From Luidia sarsii (lineage: Eukaryota > Echinodermata > Asteroidea > Paxillosida > Luidiidae): DNA of 64,000 nt. The notes below the pieces were generated by a model. It was not told the origin of the DNA and ran no database searches. It was given only the letters and a program-made list of their open reading frames with translations. Shown here piece after piece: positions 11,123-22,199 of this stretch. Each line of letters begins with the position of its first letter. Within the stretch, counting starts at the first letter, position 1. The position numbers and the translations under genes were made by a program. Where the stretch lies: NCBI GenBank assembly GCA_949987565.1, contig OX465103.1:983045-1047044 (forward strand), written 5' to 3'.

Positions 11123-11901
11123 AGTTTGACTCCAGTGCCAATCCAGCACAAAAAGAATTTGGAGATGATAAAGACAGGACATTATCAGCATAATCAGCTA
11201 TCTGAGCTCTTGACTCAAAAGTTACACAGGAGAAGATCCACCCCAAGATCTATCTTTAATCAGTGTGCCGTAACAAGTAGTCTGGACACAAGTGGATGAT
11301 TTACAACAATTATGCTAATTTCCTTTCTGGCTGGCAGAAGAACAAGACTGAGTCGATACTCGCTAGACAGTCAGCGCTAACATGCAATGTCACTCCACAC
11401 AGCCTCTAGCACTCTGGCAGGCAGGCATCCACATTTGATTACCGGCGAATGTTCTTTCATGGGTCTGCGTCCGATATCACATCAGTTACATGTGTGTCGC
11501 TGGCCTTCCATGTCTTTCTACGCTCTGCTTGTACAGTGATGCCTCAAGGAAGTGGTCTGTGCTTGGTGCCTGCCATTCAATGCATCCATGACTCAATGGT
11601 TGTTGGGGTGGGTAGCTGTATTCATGTTGGCCAGGTCAGTGTACCATACATGTTCATCTAATGACTTCCATTCTGTCCCATTCCACTGTAAGAAGTTAGA
11701 ACCTATTACGCCTACATGTACCCCAATTACATCTGGTTTATAGGGACACTGGCACAGTTCATTTGACTAACAATGTTCACAATAGGAGTCCATACTATAT
11801 GGATCTGTTCAGTTGACAACGCAATCAAATCTGTTGCTTGTAAGACACGCACGTGCACACTTTTTTTTCGAGAAAACCTTTTATCTACTGTAAACATAAT
11901 G

Positions 11902-11999
11902 TAAAAATGTTGCAAACTGCTTACTGACTACAATGAGTCACTCTGCCTTAGGGAAAGCTCCTGCTAGGATTGAAACGTCAGGCCCTCCTAATTTTTAGA
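11902..11999 (+). repeat. Hammerhead-like family, full right half
   Basis: It contains TGTTGCAAACTGCTTACTGA at the outer end and CTCCTGCTAGGATTGAAACG then TCAGGCCCTCCTAA. Confidence 0.8.
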
Positions 12000-12523
12000 T
12001 ATCTGAAAAATACGGAGCATGACACTTCATATAGTCCACTATGAAATGGCTTTGGTTCTATCTGGCCATTTAACCGAGCCCGAAACATTAACATTCAGAT
12101 CAAATCACACTCTCGAGATATTTGATTGATTCCTTAAATAGAGAGTAAGAATACATGTCGTATTGTCGGTCTCTGTTCCGTAATCTGTACGACAGATAGA
12201 TCCATTGACTGTACTTGCTGCGCTGACATTTGAGAGCTGCAGGCTCCTCACCTTATTGGGAGCTATTCATTATCATTGCCACACCCTGGGGGCATTGTGT
12301 TAAAGGTGGGGCAGAGGATTACCAGCAGGCAGACAGACTGGGCCACAGGATTCAAAGACTTTAATACTCAGGGATTAAGTCATCCACGTAATTGCGTTCA
12401 GCTACTTACAGACTATCCCTCTGTCTTTATAGGACGATAAGGGACTCTGATACTCTGTACGTCATTAGATTTAGAGGGTAAACTTTTAACAGTGTATCAC
12501 ACTGCAAAGGTATTCCCCCAAAA

Positions 12524-12574
12524 AGGGCCTGATGTTTTGACCCTATCACTTCCTGGAACTTTCTCAAAGGCAGA
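12524..12574 (-). repeat. Hammerhead-like family, diverged
   Basis: GGGCCTGATGTTTTGACC then GAACTTTCTCAAAGGCAGA. Confidence 0.65.
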
Positions 12575-13029
12575 CACAGGCCTATTGTATATCTTAACAA
12601 TTCTTAGATTTGAAGAAAAAAAAATATAGATAATTTGTGAGTCAAAGCTCAATGCTTCAAATGATCACTCAGCATGAAAGGTATACAGAAAATCACATAG
12701 GTTTTTATTAATCGGTATTGTTAGAAAACTCAACACGTCTGTCCCTTTCTGTACTGAAAATCCTCAATTTAGCAAATAAACTGGTATTTCGGCCCCCAAA
12801 ATGTGCCAAAATATTAGGGCCACTGTTTTTGATATACATGTACACACAACAAGCACCCTCACCAGTGACCGACACAAATATTATTGGCCCGAGTCCCTGA
12901 CTTCAAAGCAATGAAACAAAGTTGCAGGTACTGTATGCGCTCTCAAATAAACACTAGACTCAGTTGTGCAAAAACAAAACTATGCAAATTTATCAGACTT
13001 TACATGTAAGGCTATGCATGGTGAAAGTA

Positions 13030-13206
13030 CAGTGGAACATCACTATAATGAACATCCGGAATCCATGAAAATGGTTCGGTATAGAGGTCGTTTGTTATAG
13101 CAGTTACGGCCACATTTTTTGTACACAAAAATCGGGAGCCAAAGGGCATGTTCGTTATAACTGAATGTTCGGAATATCGGCGTTCGTTACAGCGATGTTC
13201 CACTGG
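13030..13206 (+). mobile_element. Mariner/pogo-like non-autonomous element
   Basis: CAGTGGAACATC at the left and GATGTTCCACTG at the right are perfect 12-base inverted termini. The similarity continues inward (TATAATGAAC versus GTTCGTTACA). TA precedes the left end, as in Tc1/mariner-type insertion, but GA follows the right end. No coding capacity. Confidence 0.75.
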
Positions 13207-13671
13207 ACTGAATATGAGGAGGCTTGTGAACAGAGTACACTGTTTGAAACGTGGAGTAAAACCCTCTGGTTCTTTTCAGAAATTCAGAGCCAAACTCACT
13301 CCCAGAAGAGCAATCTTTGACATAGTGTCACCACAAACCTCCTCATAATTACGGTAAACTACTGTACCAGGTACACGTAGTTTGGACACATAGTATGCTG
13401 TCTACTAATTAAACGTAAAGTCTGACCCTTACTGTCTATAGTTGATCTACAGTGTGTACATTTAACATGTAGCCCTGTTTATCTCTTCTTGAGTACAATA
13501 CTGTACAGTGTGCGTCAAAATCCATGGACAGAATTCTGCATCTCAACCTCTCTCCCCTTCTTAACCTAAGCCTCTCTTCCCCGTCACAAATGAATTTCTG
13601 TCAGAGCGAAAATTTAAGGAAAAAAAAAAACAATCGAAAGAACATGAAGCCCTTGTGACTTATTCCTCCAG

Positions 13672-13861
13672 GGATTGCAAGTCCAGGGGGTTATTATTTG
13701 GATTGTGCGAACCAGAGTCTCCGATGATTTCAAGGTTTCCCCGAGCCAAATTATTTGTGGACCGGGGCACGCCTGCGCCTTCTCCAATGACACTTGCTAT
13801 GCAGAGAAAATATTTGACTCGTCGTCGAGCTTCCAGGATTGCGAGGGATCGTACGCGTATG
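13672..13861 (+). CDS. Candidate plus-strand exon with cysteines, unrecognised
   Basis: After the acceptor TTATTCCTCCAG the plus strand is open for 63 codons plus one base, ending TATG followed by donor GTAAAG. The reading GLQVQGVIIWIVRTRV is followed by a Cys-bearing part with IICGPGHACAFSNDTCYAE and FQDCEGSYAY. Four cysteines and an NDT glycosylation sequon would fit a secreted or extracellular segment. It would lie inside an intron of the minus-strand gene model. No partner exon was found nearby, and no family was recognised. The frame stays open to 14043 past the donor. Confidence 0.3.
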
Positions 13862-14943
13862 GTAAAGAGTTTGTTCTAGATCTTCTGAGAGATGAGAAGA
13901 TGAGAGGGGAAGACAGAAAGACAGAGCTGGTCTTAAGACCTTTGCTCAGATGTCAAGAAATTAAAAAAGAAGAAGAAATACCGTACATCAAACAAGATGG
14001 TTATTGTATTTGCGGCATTTATGGACTACTGTACTTTAGATGAGTGCCTTATCCTTGGAAAAAGATTCTAGTGTGAAATATGAAAACAGAGGCCTTAGAT
14101 GGGAGAACATTGCAATCACTTGGTACATGTACAATGTACCTGTACATACATGTAATATGCCGAGCCAACCAAATTGGACCCCTGAATTACCCATGTACAG
14201 TTGAGGAAGTGCAAGGGAAGTCATCCAGCCCACTCTTAAAAGAAGCAATTTCTCCCAAGGATTAGCAGCCAAATGCAATCTGTCATTCATGAACAGTGGA
14301 AAACTGACACCCACACATGCAAGGTAAAATCTACCTGACATACTGCATCTCCTCTCCCCTTACAGAAAACGGTGACAACTCAGTGCAGTGGACTTTGATT
14401 TTTAAACCTCCTCCCCGCCCCCTCCTCCACCCTCCCAGAGTTCCAAATGCCTCCTAGACCTAATTCTTAATGTAAGCAATTTCTGTGTGTCTTGACTCTT
14501 GACAAGGAGATTGCATGCGTGACGGTGCCTGGGCGACTTCCGTGAGTCACGGAGCCCCCCTTGGACTGGCTGGTGTGGTGGGTCTGGCATCTGACTGCGC
14601 TGGCAGCAGACGTCACGCATGAGGGATGCCATCTCATTAGGCCAGATTCTGTCATGCATTCAGCATGGCAGAGTAGGCTACGCACCAAAAACTCATCCCG
14701 AGCAGCCCCTGAGTTTGGGATGTAATATGGTTAGACTTGAAGGTTTGCATGGTGGAAATACTAAGTGGAAGGTTTGCATGGTGGAAAAACAGTACTCAAT
14801 GGAAGGTTTGTGGTGACACCATGTACATGTAGCGCACTAGCAGGAAGATCCTGCACGCTCCAGTGGCCGCACTGGGCAGGGAAAGATTCTCCATGCCCCA
14901 GCGCTTTCATCAGGCATATAAACACTGATGATAATTGGAATCC

Positions 14944-15036
14944 AGCAGTCTCCTGATGATGGGCAGAGTACACACAACCCGAAACGTTGAGTTAACGGCT
15001 CTTTTTAATTTCAGAGCCACACTCCTTCTTGATGTA
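14944..15036 (+). repeat. Hammerhead-like core beside a histone-like hairpin
   Basis: CTGATGA at 14953-14959 is followed by GGG, a loop, CCC and GAAAC at 14981-14985, the order of a hammerhead ribozyme core. It continues into GTTGAGTTAAC and then a hairpin GGCTCT (14997-15002) / AGAGCC (15013-15018) followed by ACAC, the same stem as the 44.7-kb array but with a longer loop. A cleavage-site triplet at the expected place was not found, so activity is doubtful. Confidence 0.5.
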
Positions 15037-15043
15037 CAATGTA

Positions 15044-15092
15044 CAACTACACAATGTACATGTACATGTACATGTACAGTGTACAAGTATCT
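15044..15092 (+). repeat. GTACAT palindromic cluster
   Basis: ACAATGTACATGTACATGTA followed by further GTAC words. Confidence 0.85.
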
Positions 15093-15400
15093 TTAGGGAA
15101 CAGCACTACACGACTGTAGGGGTTCCTGACTAAACTAGTCCCTTGAATCGTTTCAAATTGCATCGTTAGAAGCACACATAAGGTATTCTCATCATCTCAA
15201 CTTGAATGACGTGCAACATTGAATCTTTGGAAGAAATATGATCTACATTCTACCGTAAGCTTGGCCGAGCAAGGCATTTTTATTGTGTGGGGGGGGGGGA
15301 AGACCCGGTTTTGAGGATGATGCACAACACAGCCTTGGTTCGGGAATTGGTCTCGCACCAGATGGGAGCAAGGCTTGGCAAACACGCTTCCTAACCACAC

Positions 15401-15631
15401 CTAGGTGTGAATTACTGGCTGTCATAAACTCATAATCAGACGGATCGCTGTGTGAGGTCTTGCCTGGCTCATCAGCACCCCTCAGGGATTGGGCCTGGCA
15501 CACCACTCCTTGGAACGGGAGTTGTAGGGAGTGTGATTGAGCATCGATTGACCGTCCCCCTGAGCTTATGGAGGGAAGGATGACCAAGGAGGAATCAGGC
15601 TCTGGATGACACAGAAATGATTCCATGATGG
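15401..15631 (-). CDS. Candidate coding exon, unrecognised
   Basis: The minus strand shows an acceptor GGGTTTTCTTGCAG, then 231 open bases (77 codons, phase 1 at both ends) and a GTGTGG donor. The reading includes ATG close to the start (IMESFLCHPEPDSSLV) and ends DYEFMTASNSHL. It has ordinary mixed composition with no repeats. Its phase does not fit a direct join between the 27.7-kb and 10.1-kb exons, so it is either part of a path with further unseen exons, an exon of another gene, or a chance open frame. A small inverted-repeat transposon begins at about 15649, only 18 bases before the acceptor, so the pyrimidine tract abuts the insertion. Confidence 0.3.
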
Positions 15632-15648
15632 CTGCAAGAAAACCCCTT

Positions 15649-16107
15649 AGGGCTGTTTCCAATGTCCCCCAAAAAACATGATTCTAAGCCTATTTGAATC
15701 GCAATTCAAACTCCACACTATTTGTGTGTGTTGACACTTTGCTATTAAATTATTTGTGGGTTTTGGACTACACTATTACTAGTGAGACTTTTCAAAATAA
15801 TCGCTTGTATTTGCGACGCAAAGTGTGTGGGGATGCTCCGCTGAATCGCAACGTGTTTGTTTAAATCCCACAATGCAACGTTCGCACTCTAATTGACAGG
15901 AAGTGCCGTGCTTGTTTATATGTCTCCCTGCGTGGGCCACCCTCAAGGACACACCCACCATTTGATCACAACTCCTAACCACATTCGGCTTGCGATTTTT
16001 TGCGGCATGATTTTTGAGCTTGCGTGAAAGTGAGCAACCAAAAAAACAGCCCCGGTTTTTCAATCGCGATTTAAATTGCGACTATTTGCACAGTGGAAAT
16101 GGTATAC
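15649..16107 (+). mobile_element. Second long copy of family B transposon
   Basis: It starts TTAGGGCTGTTTCC and follows the 4768 copy for about 450 bases, including the conserved block TTGACAGGAAGTGCCGTGCT and GGACACACCCACCATTTGA. The right terminus is degenerate (ACAGTGGAAATGG) and contains an insertion relative to the first copy. Confidence 0.75.
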
Positions 16108-17527
16108 AATCCTCTCTACCTTACTGGATGTAAAATTGTACAGTACACACCAGTACATGTACTGTACGTGCGGGATAAAGTTGGCAGGGGTCACACAGTC
16201 TAACTCTGAGTGATTACACAGCCACAAGCAGAAAGACAATGGACTTACTATTAACTTTGGCCTCAGGGAGAAATGGATAATTTAAATGCGGAGAGCTTGG
16301 TTTCACCTTAGGAGCTAAGATTAATTTTCAAGCGCATTATAATCAGTCCTGATTGCTATACACTGTATACTATAGTTCTAATACATACATAAACTGTATG
16401 GTATCGACCGATCCCATCAAAAGAGGAATACTAGTCTTAATGAAGTGTGACTTCAACATAAACTGAACATAAAACATTGGCAGCGAGAGACATTCTCCCA
16501 ATGCAATGATAGTACACCCAACCCATCACTAGCTAAGTGGGTTGAAATCTGATCAGCTTCCCATAGTTTTTAATTTCTTAAGAGCAAAAGTCGTAAATCA
16601 CTCCCACCACACTGAGTGGCATCCCCCTCTCCCGTGTTTATTAACCCTACACCGATGGGGAATTCTGACCTGAAAGATTTTGCCGGGGCAACGCAACGCC
16701 GCAAAACCTGCGCTGCCTAGCCCTTCCATAGCATGAAGGCCCAGGTCATTGCTGGTCCACTGGTCCACCAGTCTACTGGCTAGCCCCAACGATATGTAAC
16801 AGTCAATTATCCGGGCTCAATCCAATTTCCTCTTTGCTCCAACGGCTCCGTGAAAGGATTAATCGGGCGGAATGAACACGAGGCAAATTATCACAGAGGC
16901 ATATGACAGCCTCGCTTGCTACCCCGACGCAAAATACCAGAAACCTACCCACAACACCAGGGCTATAATCGGCTTGGGATTACGATTCACTGTTTGTTTT
17001 AGTCGAACAAAAAGACATTTTCGTGATTTTTTTTCTTCACTCGTTTATTTTCTAATGGAAAAGGGGGGTAATTAAGACACGTTGGCCTGTAGTTCCGCGT
17101 CGTGCCGGTGGATAATTATCCACCAGCCAGATGAGTAAACTCAATTATTTTCTAATTGCAGAAATCAAGCGTGCTGTCAAGTGACAACAAACAATCTATT
17201 GGGTCTGTGACTGTGAGTGTGAGGGAATGCATTGGTGGCATGGTGGGTCCAAGCTATGATCATGAGCTGAGATGTGGTCAAGGGAACTACACGTACCGGT
17301 AACTACAGGAAGCCGCATTTCCACTGGACTTATTTTGGTCAAAGAAACCGAGACGATTTTCAGTGGAAATGGCCCAGTTAAATTTCCTCTCGGTTAATTT
17401 AACCGAGCCGAATGGTTACTTTTACCGACCAACCTCTGACCACTTAAATTGGACATTTCTGAGTTCTGAGAATCAAACAAATCAATGACAAACTCACTGG
17501 GAACTTTGAACAAATTGGGGGAAAAAA
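16108..17527. other. Intron, nothing recognised
   Basis: Unique-looking sequence, AT-rich with moderately conserved-looking CpG around 16600-17150 but no supported exon. At 17322-17400 TTTCCACTGGACTTATTT and CAGTGGAAATGG form a weak inverted arrangement, with a related AAGTCCAGTGGAAACG at 7240. Confidence 0.4.
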
Positions 17528-17632
17528 GGCCAAAGAAAACTTGGACTGGACCGGGACTTGAACCTGAGACTCTGGTTTAACGTACCAGTGCTCTTCCATC
17601 TGAGCTATCCAGCCCTTAGATGCTGCTTCCCA
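17528..17632 (-). repeat. tRNA-derived SINE, reverse orientation
   Basis: The minus strand reads GGCTGGATAGCTCAGATGGA, then B-box GGTTCAAGTCC. The leader is lost and replaced by TCAGTTTTTC-type sequence also seen beside the 8-kb copies. Confidence 0.8.
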
Positions 17633-20600
17633 GTCAGTTTTTCTTTTGTTTGTTTGACAAAAATATAACAGGACAAGTTCAACCCAACTAGGCATTCCCA
17701 TGTATAAATGTACAAGTATTTAATTATAATTACCTAGAGTGTAACATCCGTCTTCATCTCCTACAAAGTATAAAGTTCAAGCGGGCAGATGGTACATGGA
17801 GGAGTTCCTCAGGGTTTGTATCAAGTAGGCAAGTTACACATGTACATGTAAGCACCATGGAATGAAGGAAATGAAAGCACACAAAGGCACTGCAATATGT
17901 ATGTGTACAGTAATTAGTTACTGCACTCATTTGCAATGTGGGGGCTTTAAAGGTGCATACGCATGAACGCTGCCCACTCACAGGTATCACTAATACCAAA
18001 GGAACTCCTTCAGGCTCCACTAATAGTGCCGACAGAATGCCATCTGTAAAACATGCCAGCCTAATAATAGTATGCACTATGTACAGTAGGCTGCCACACT
18101 CCAGTAATGTCACCAAGCACTGTGGTGTATCCCTTCACAGATGGCTAAACCACGTTGGGCATGCTCTTCCTATTGACAGCACAACACCCAAACACTGGTC
18201 CCTGTCGCTACCAACATCATCCTCACCACTGAGGTGTGACACGTACGTATTTAACAGATACTTTTGTCTGCCAATGGCTAATGAGTAGGAGTATAGGGGA
18301 AAACTATCAACACATTGGTTTATTACACAATGTAGGCACTGCTTTATCCAATGGAATTTCATGCAAGCTAGGGTCTTCAACACTTTGGTGTACACAATAC
18401 ATAGGAAGACTCCTTCACACTTGCTAAAGTGCACTTGAAGTGGATTATAGAGTCAGAATCACAAGGCCATTCACACATGGGCTATGCACACAAACACCTA
18501 CACTGTACACATGTTGCATTGCTGTACATACATGTGTGTGCCAAAACATACAAACTGTAGCCTCAGTTGCCTCAGTCAATGCACAATTTCCTTGTTGTGG
18601 AAAGAGTACAAATAATTATCCGCCCATTACCAGCTGTTCCTTTGCCTAAGTGTGTGTTGGCCACAATACATTGTGTACCATGGAGGTCAGACTAGTTTAG
18701 TTGTGGGTTCATGACCTCCAGCCAAAAAGTGCAAATGGAACTCAGCAGTCAGCATACATGAACATGTACATGTAAACATTATTTTCTTAATGCATGGTAG
18801 AAAAGTCAATTATTCCGGTCACACAATCTTTGGTGCCTCATTGAATTCTACATGTACATGTACAGTACCAGTACCAGTACTTTGAATGCATTGTACATGT
18901 ACATCTTTTTTTCTATGTACATGTACTTTAAACACACTGTTGTTTTCTTTAGAATGTTTTGCTTGTTCCTAGTTCCAAGTACTGGTAATACTAGTGTACG
19001 GTACATGTATGTCAACACAAAGAACACACAGACCCACATACTGCACACATTTGCAAATTTACAACCACACTATTCCCTGCAATGAGCATCTGAAGAGTCA
19101 TTTTATGCGAGTGAAATATTTTGCCAAGTACACTTTTTTTTCCAAGACAGCTTGACATGAGACCATCATGCAAGTACTCTTCAAAAAGTGAGCTTCTTTC
19201 TGTGGTATTTTGGCACCTACTGTACCGGTACACATGTACACGTGTTTGAATGATAAGCCATCCAACAAGATTTCCGATTCTGACGAGAAAATCCCCTGAC
19301 TTTTTTTAGCATTCAAAGACAGATGTATGGTTTTTTTTTATGTATGTACACACATGCAGAAATGTACCGGATTTCACTGTAAAAAATGACAGTAGTTATA
19401 CCAATTGTAATTTGTGATTATACACAATTTTTGACCTGCGTGTCGTGTACCCATGTATGTACTGGATGGTTTCGACTTACGATCCGTCATATATGCAAGT
19501 GACAATAGATGTGACAAAACCAACCAAATGATGGAATTAAAACATCCAAGATCACCCTCTATCAAGGTCCTGTCCTTAAATTTCCGGCGGTACTTTACGG
19601 GATTCTAGGTTAACTAAGTCAGTCCGTGATGTGAGAGAGTGCAGAGTGTTTCCGTAGTGCACGTCAATGTGTCAAATCCACACCTCAACCCAACCTACCT
19701 CCATTTGGTCCGCCCGCAATTGTGCAGCCACACATGAAGGTTTGCCTGCACTCTGGTGCTATTAATGCACGGGCACGTGTTGGGTGACAGTCAGCGTCCT
19801 TCCAACAGAATCCGAAGTCCCTCAAAACTGGAGACAAAGCCAAGACAAGCCAATTGCGCCCACACCTCCTACCAATCCCACCCCATCCTCCAAAGCAAAG
19901 CTGTCACAGCCTCACTCACCAACCAAAAATGACATGTACTGTACGACCACTGAAATCAAAACTGTCCTTGGCGGAAGACTAGAAAAGAAAAAAAGGCAAG
20001 TCAATGGATGCGGCTAACTGGGCTGGCATTCCCTCTCAGTGAATAATACAGACAGCAGATGATGGACCAGTGGGTTGTGGCCATGTGTATGTATGTCTCT
20101 GTCTCCTGCAGTGTGTAATGTAAGTGAATACCAGCCCGCTGCAATCTGAGGACTACCATCTGAGGATGTTTGCTTTCTGTCTCCTGAAGGACCAGCATTG
20201 TTTACCGGGCTAAGGCACTTGAAATACATTAGGGACCATGCTACAATGTCTGGCTACGGGCCCCTCCCACTTTTCAATCCCGTTGTCAGCCCACTGCCAA
20301 GCATTGGCAATCTTGGCCCTGCATTTAATGGGAAGGCCGTATCGATTGATTGAAGCGCAGAGACGGTACCCCCAAAAAACCTGAAGGAGTCATACGTTGA
20401 GTATTCCTGGAAGCTTTTGAGCGTCCACAATTGGAGGCACATTTGGCAAGGTACTTGGGTCTACCATTGGTCTACTGACACCATCCCACACCAATTTGCT
20501 AATGCATGTGCAGTATGTGCACTGTGCACACTGTATGTACAGGCATATGAGCACATGTAGATATTGTATGTACTTGTTAATGTACAGCTTGTCGTTTATA

Positions 20601-20689
20601 AATGCTCATTACTTACTGGTACAGTGTATATGAGTTCATCTGCTCCAATTGACTATCATGTATCGCAGACAAAATCCATTGCTAATGAC
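17633..20689. other. Intron, nothing recognised outside the GTACAT cluster
   Basis: Scattered TACATGTA words and several short open frames without splice or domain support. Confidence 0.5.
18848..18928 (+). repeat. GTACAT/GTACCA cluster
   Basis: TACATGTACATGTACAGTAC, CAGTACCAGTAC and further TACATGTACATC words. Confidence 0.85.
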
Positions 20690-20832
20690 ATAGGTACATG
20701 TACATGTACATGTAAATGTACAATGTATGTACAATACATGTACATCATGCACCAGGTACATGTACCATTAAAGATGCGCATGATACATGTACATTTAGCA
20801 CGTACTTACATGTACATACGTACATTGTATCC
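20690..20832 (+). repeat. GTACAT palindromic cluster
   Basis: At least eight TGTACA words, including TACATGTACATGTACATG. Confidence 0.85.
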
Positions 20833-21284
20833 AGATTACTGACTGCTGTAATTTACGTAATGTACATTTTGTCTAATTAGGAGAAAACTACTGTACATGT
20901 GTATTTCCAAGCAAAAAAATCAGAGCTTGTAAAATTCAAAGGTGATACTTTTTCACATTTTTACCCCCAAAATGAGATATGATTCCTGCAAAATAGGAAT
21001 GGTTGGCAGCTTTGTAGTAATTCAAGAGTTCTTGATTTTTCAAGACAACTCCTAAGGACTAAACAGCTCATGGCATCCACATATCTCATTTATCTGGACT
21101 GGCCAGATGTAGGCGTGCGTGCATTAGTTAAATACCTGTAGCACTAAGAACTTGAGATCCATGTAGCTTCAAGCCCACACTGACCTTTACAGGCAGCTTC
21201 ATACAGGCTTGCCATAAGCTGATCGCTACGTGAAGGCTTTCAACTTTAAAGTTACACATTGCTCATGGGTGCAGTGCTTGTATT

Positions 21285-21447
21285 ATTATGTACACATACA
21301 TGTACATGTACATGTACATGTATGAGGCTACGAGCATAGTACATGCACATGTACCGGCACAGTACCATACATGTGCTACGAGCATACATGTAGTAGGCCT
21401 AGTGGCCTACATAATGTACAGAACATGCTGTGTACATGTACATGTCC
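21285..21447 (+). repeat. GTACAT palindromic cluster with a local duplication
   Basis: TACATGTACATGTACATG is followed by two copies of GCTACGAGCATA (near 21328, 21376) among TACATGTA words. Confidence 0.85.
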
Positions 21448-21547
21448 TGTACATGTTTTTGAAGTTCATAAAAAGCGTTACAAGTGACCTGATCCATCAA
21501 TGGGTGGCTAAGTTTGAGCAAAACTTGACAGAGAATTCTGCCATTTG

Positions 21548-21650
21548 ACAAGGATCCCGTTGGGATTGAAATGTCAGGGGCTCTAAATCTTCAAGATTTG
21601 TATTTTGGTCATTCAAGTGTGAGTGTAACTGTAAGCAGTTTGTACTATAA
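21548..21650 (+). repeat. Hammerhead-like family, diverged
   Basis: GGATCCCGTTGGGATTGAAA then TGTCAGGGGCTCTAAAT, with a downstream GTAAGCAGTTTG end. Confidence 0.65.
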
Positions 21651-21821
21651 CATTTCTAATTGTATAAATTTATTACTTTCAAATGTGAAGAAGATTAGAT
21701 AATTTTGAGGCTTTGCTGCAAGATTTTTCATGAACATTGCCCTTCCTAGGAAATATACTGAAAGTAATAGGCCTAATTTTCTAAAAGAACATGAAGAAGA
21801 ATTGTTCCCTACTCCCCTCTT

Positions 21822-21912
21822 ATGTACATGTACTGTATGTATTGTACATGTACAATGTACAGTAGGTCCAGAAAATATAGGCCTACATGTACATGTACAT
21901 GTACATGTATGA
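21822..21912 (+). repeat. GTACAT palindromic cluster
   Basis: ATGTACATGTACTGTATG and a terminal run TACATGTACATGTACATG. Confidence 0.85.
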
Positions 21913-22199
21913 AAACATACAGTGCGTTGGTTAGCGATGGGATTACAACTTTGGTACTGGTGAGTTTTCCTGGCTGGGAAAAGGGCTTCAACTACAGGTA
22001 TGGAATGGTTGTATTCATTGTACATGTATGTACATGGCTCGGAGGCCTTGCTTTACATCCTGATAGAAGTGTGTGTTTGGGTTCACCTTGGCTGTGCCAA
22101 ATAGTCTTCACTTCTACAGCAATGCCATTGCCCACTGGTGATGGTTGCTGGAAAATGCTAAGCTGGGCTGTCAAGTGAATCTGGCCTAGCATACATGTA

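Noticed and set aside
15779..16063. 94-codon minus frame with cysteines, and a similar one at 4885-5154
   Set aside because: Both are readings of the same small transposon family, so their similarity reflects the repeat.
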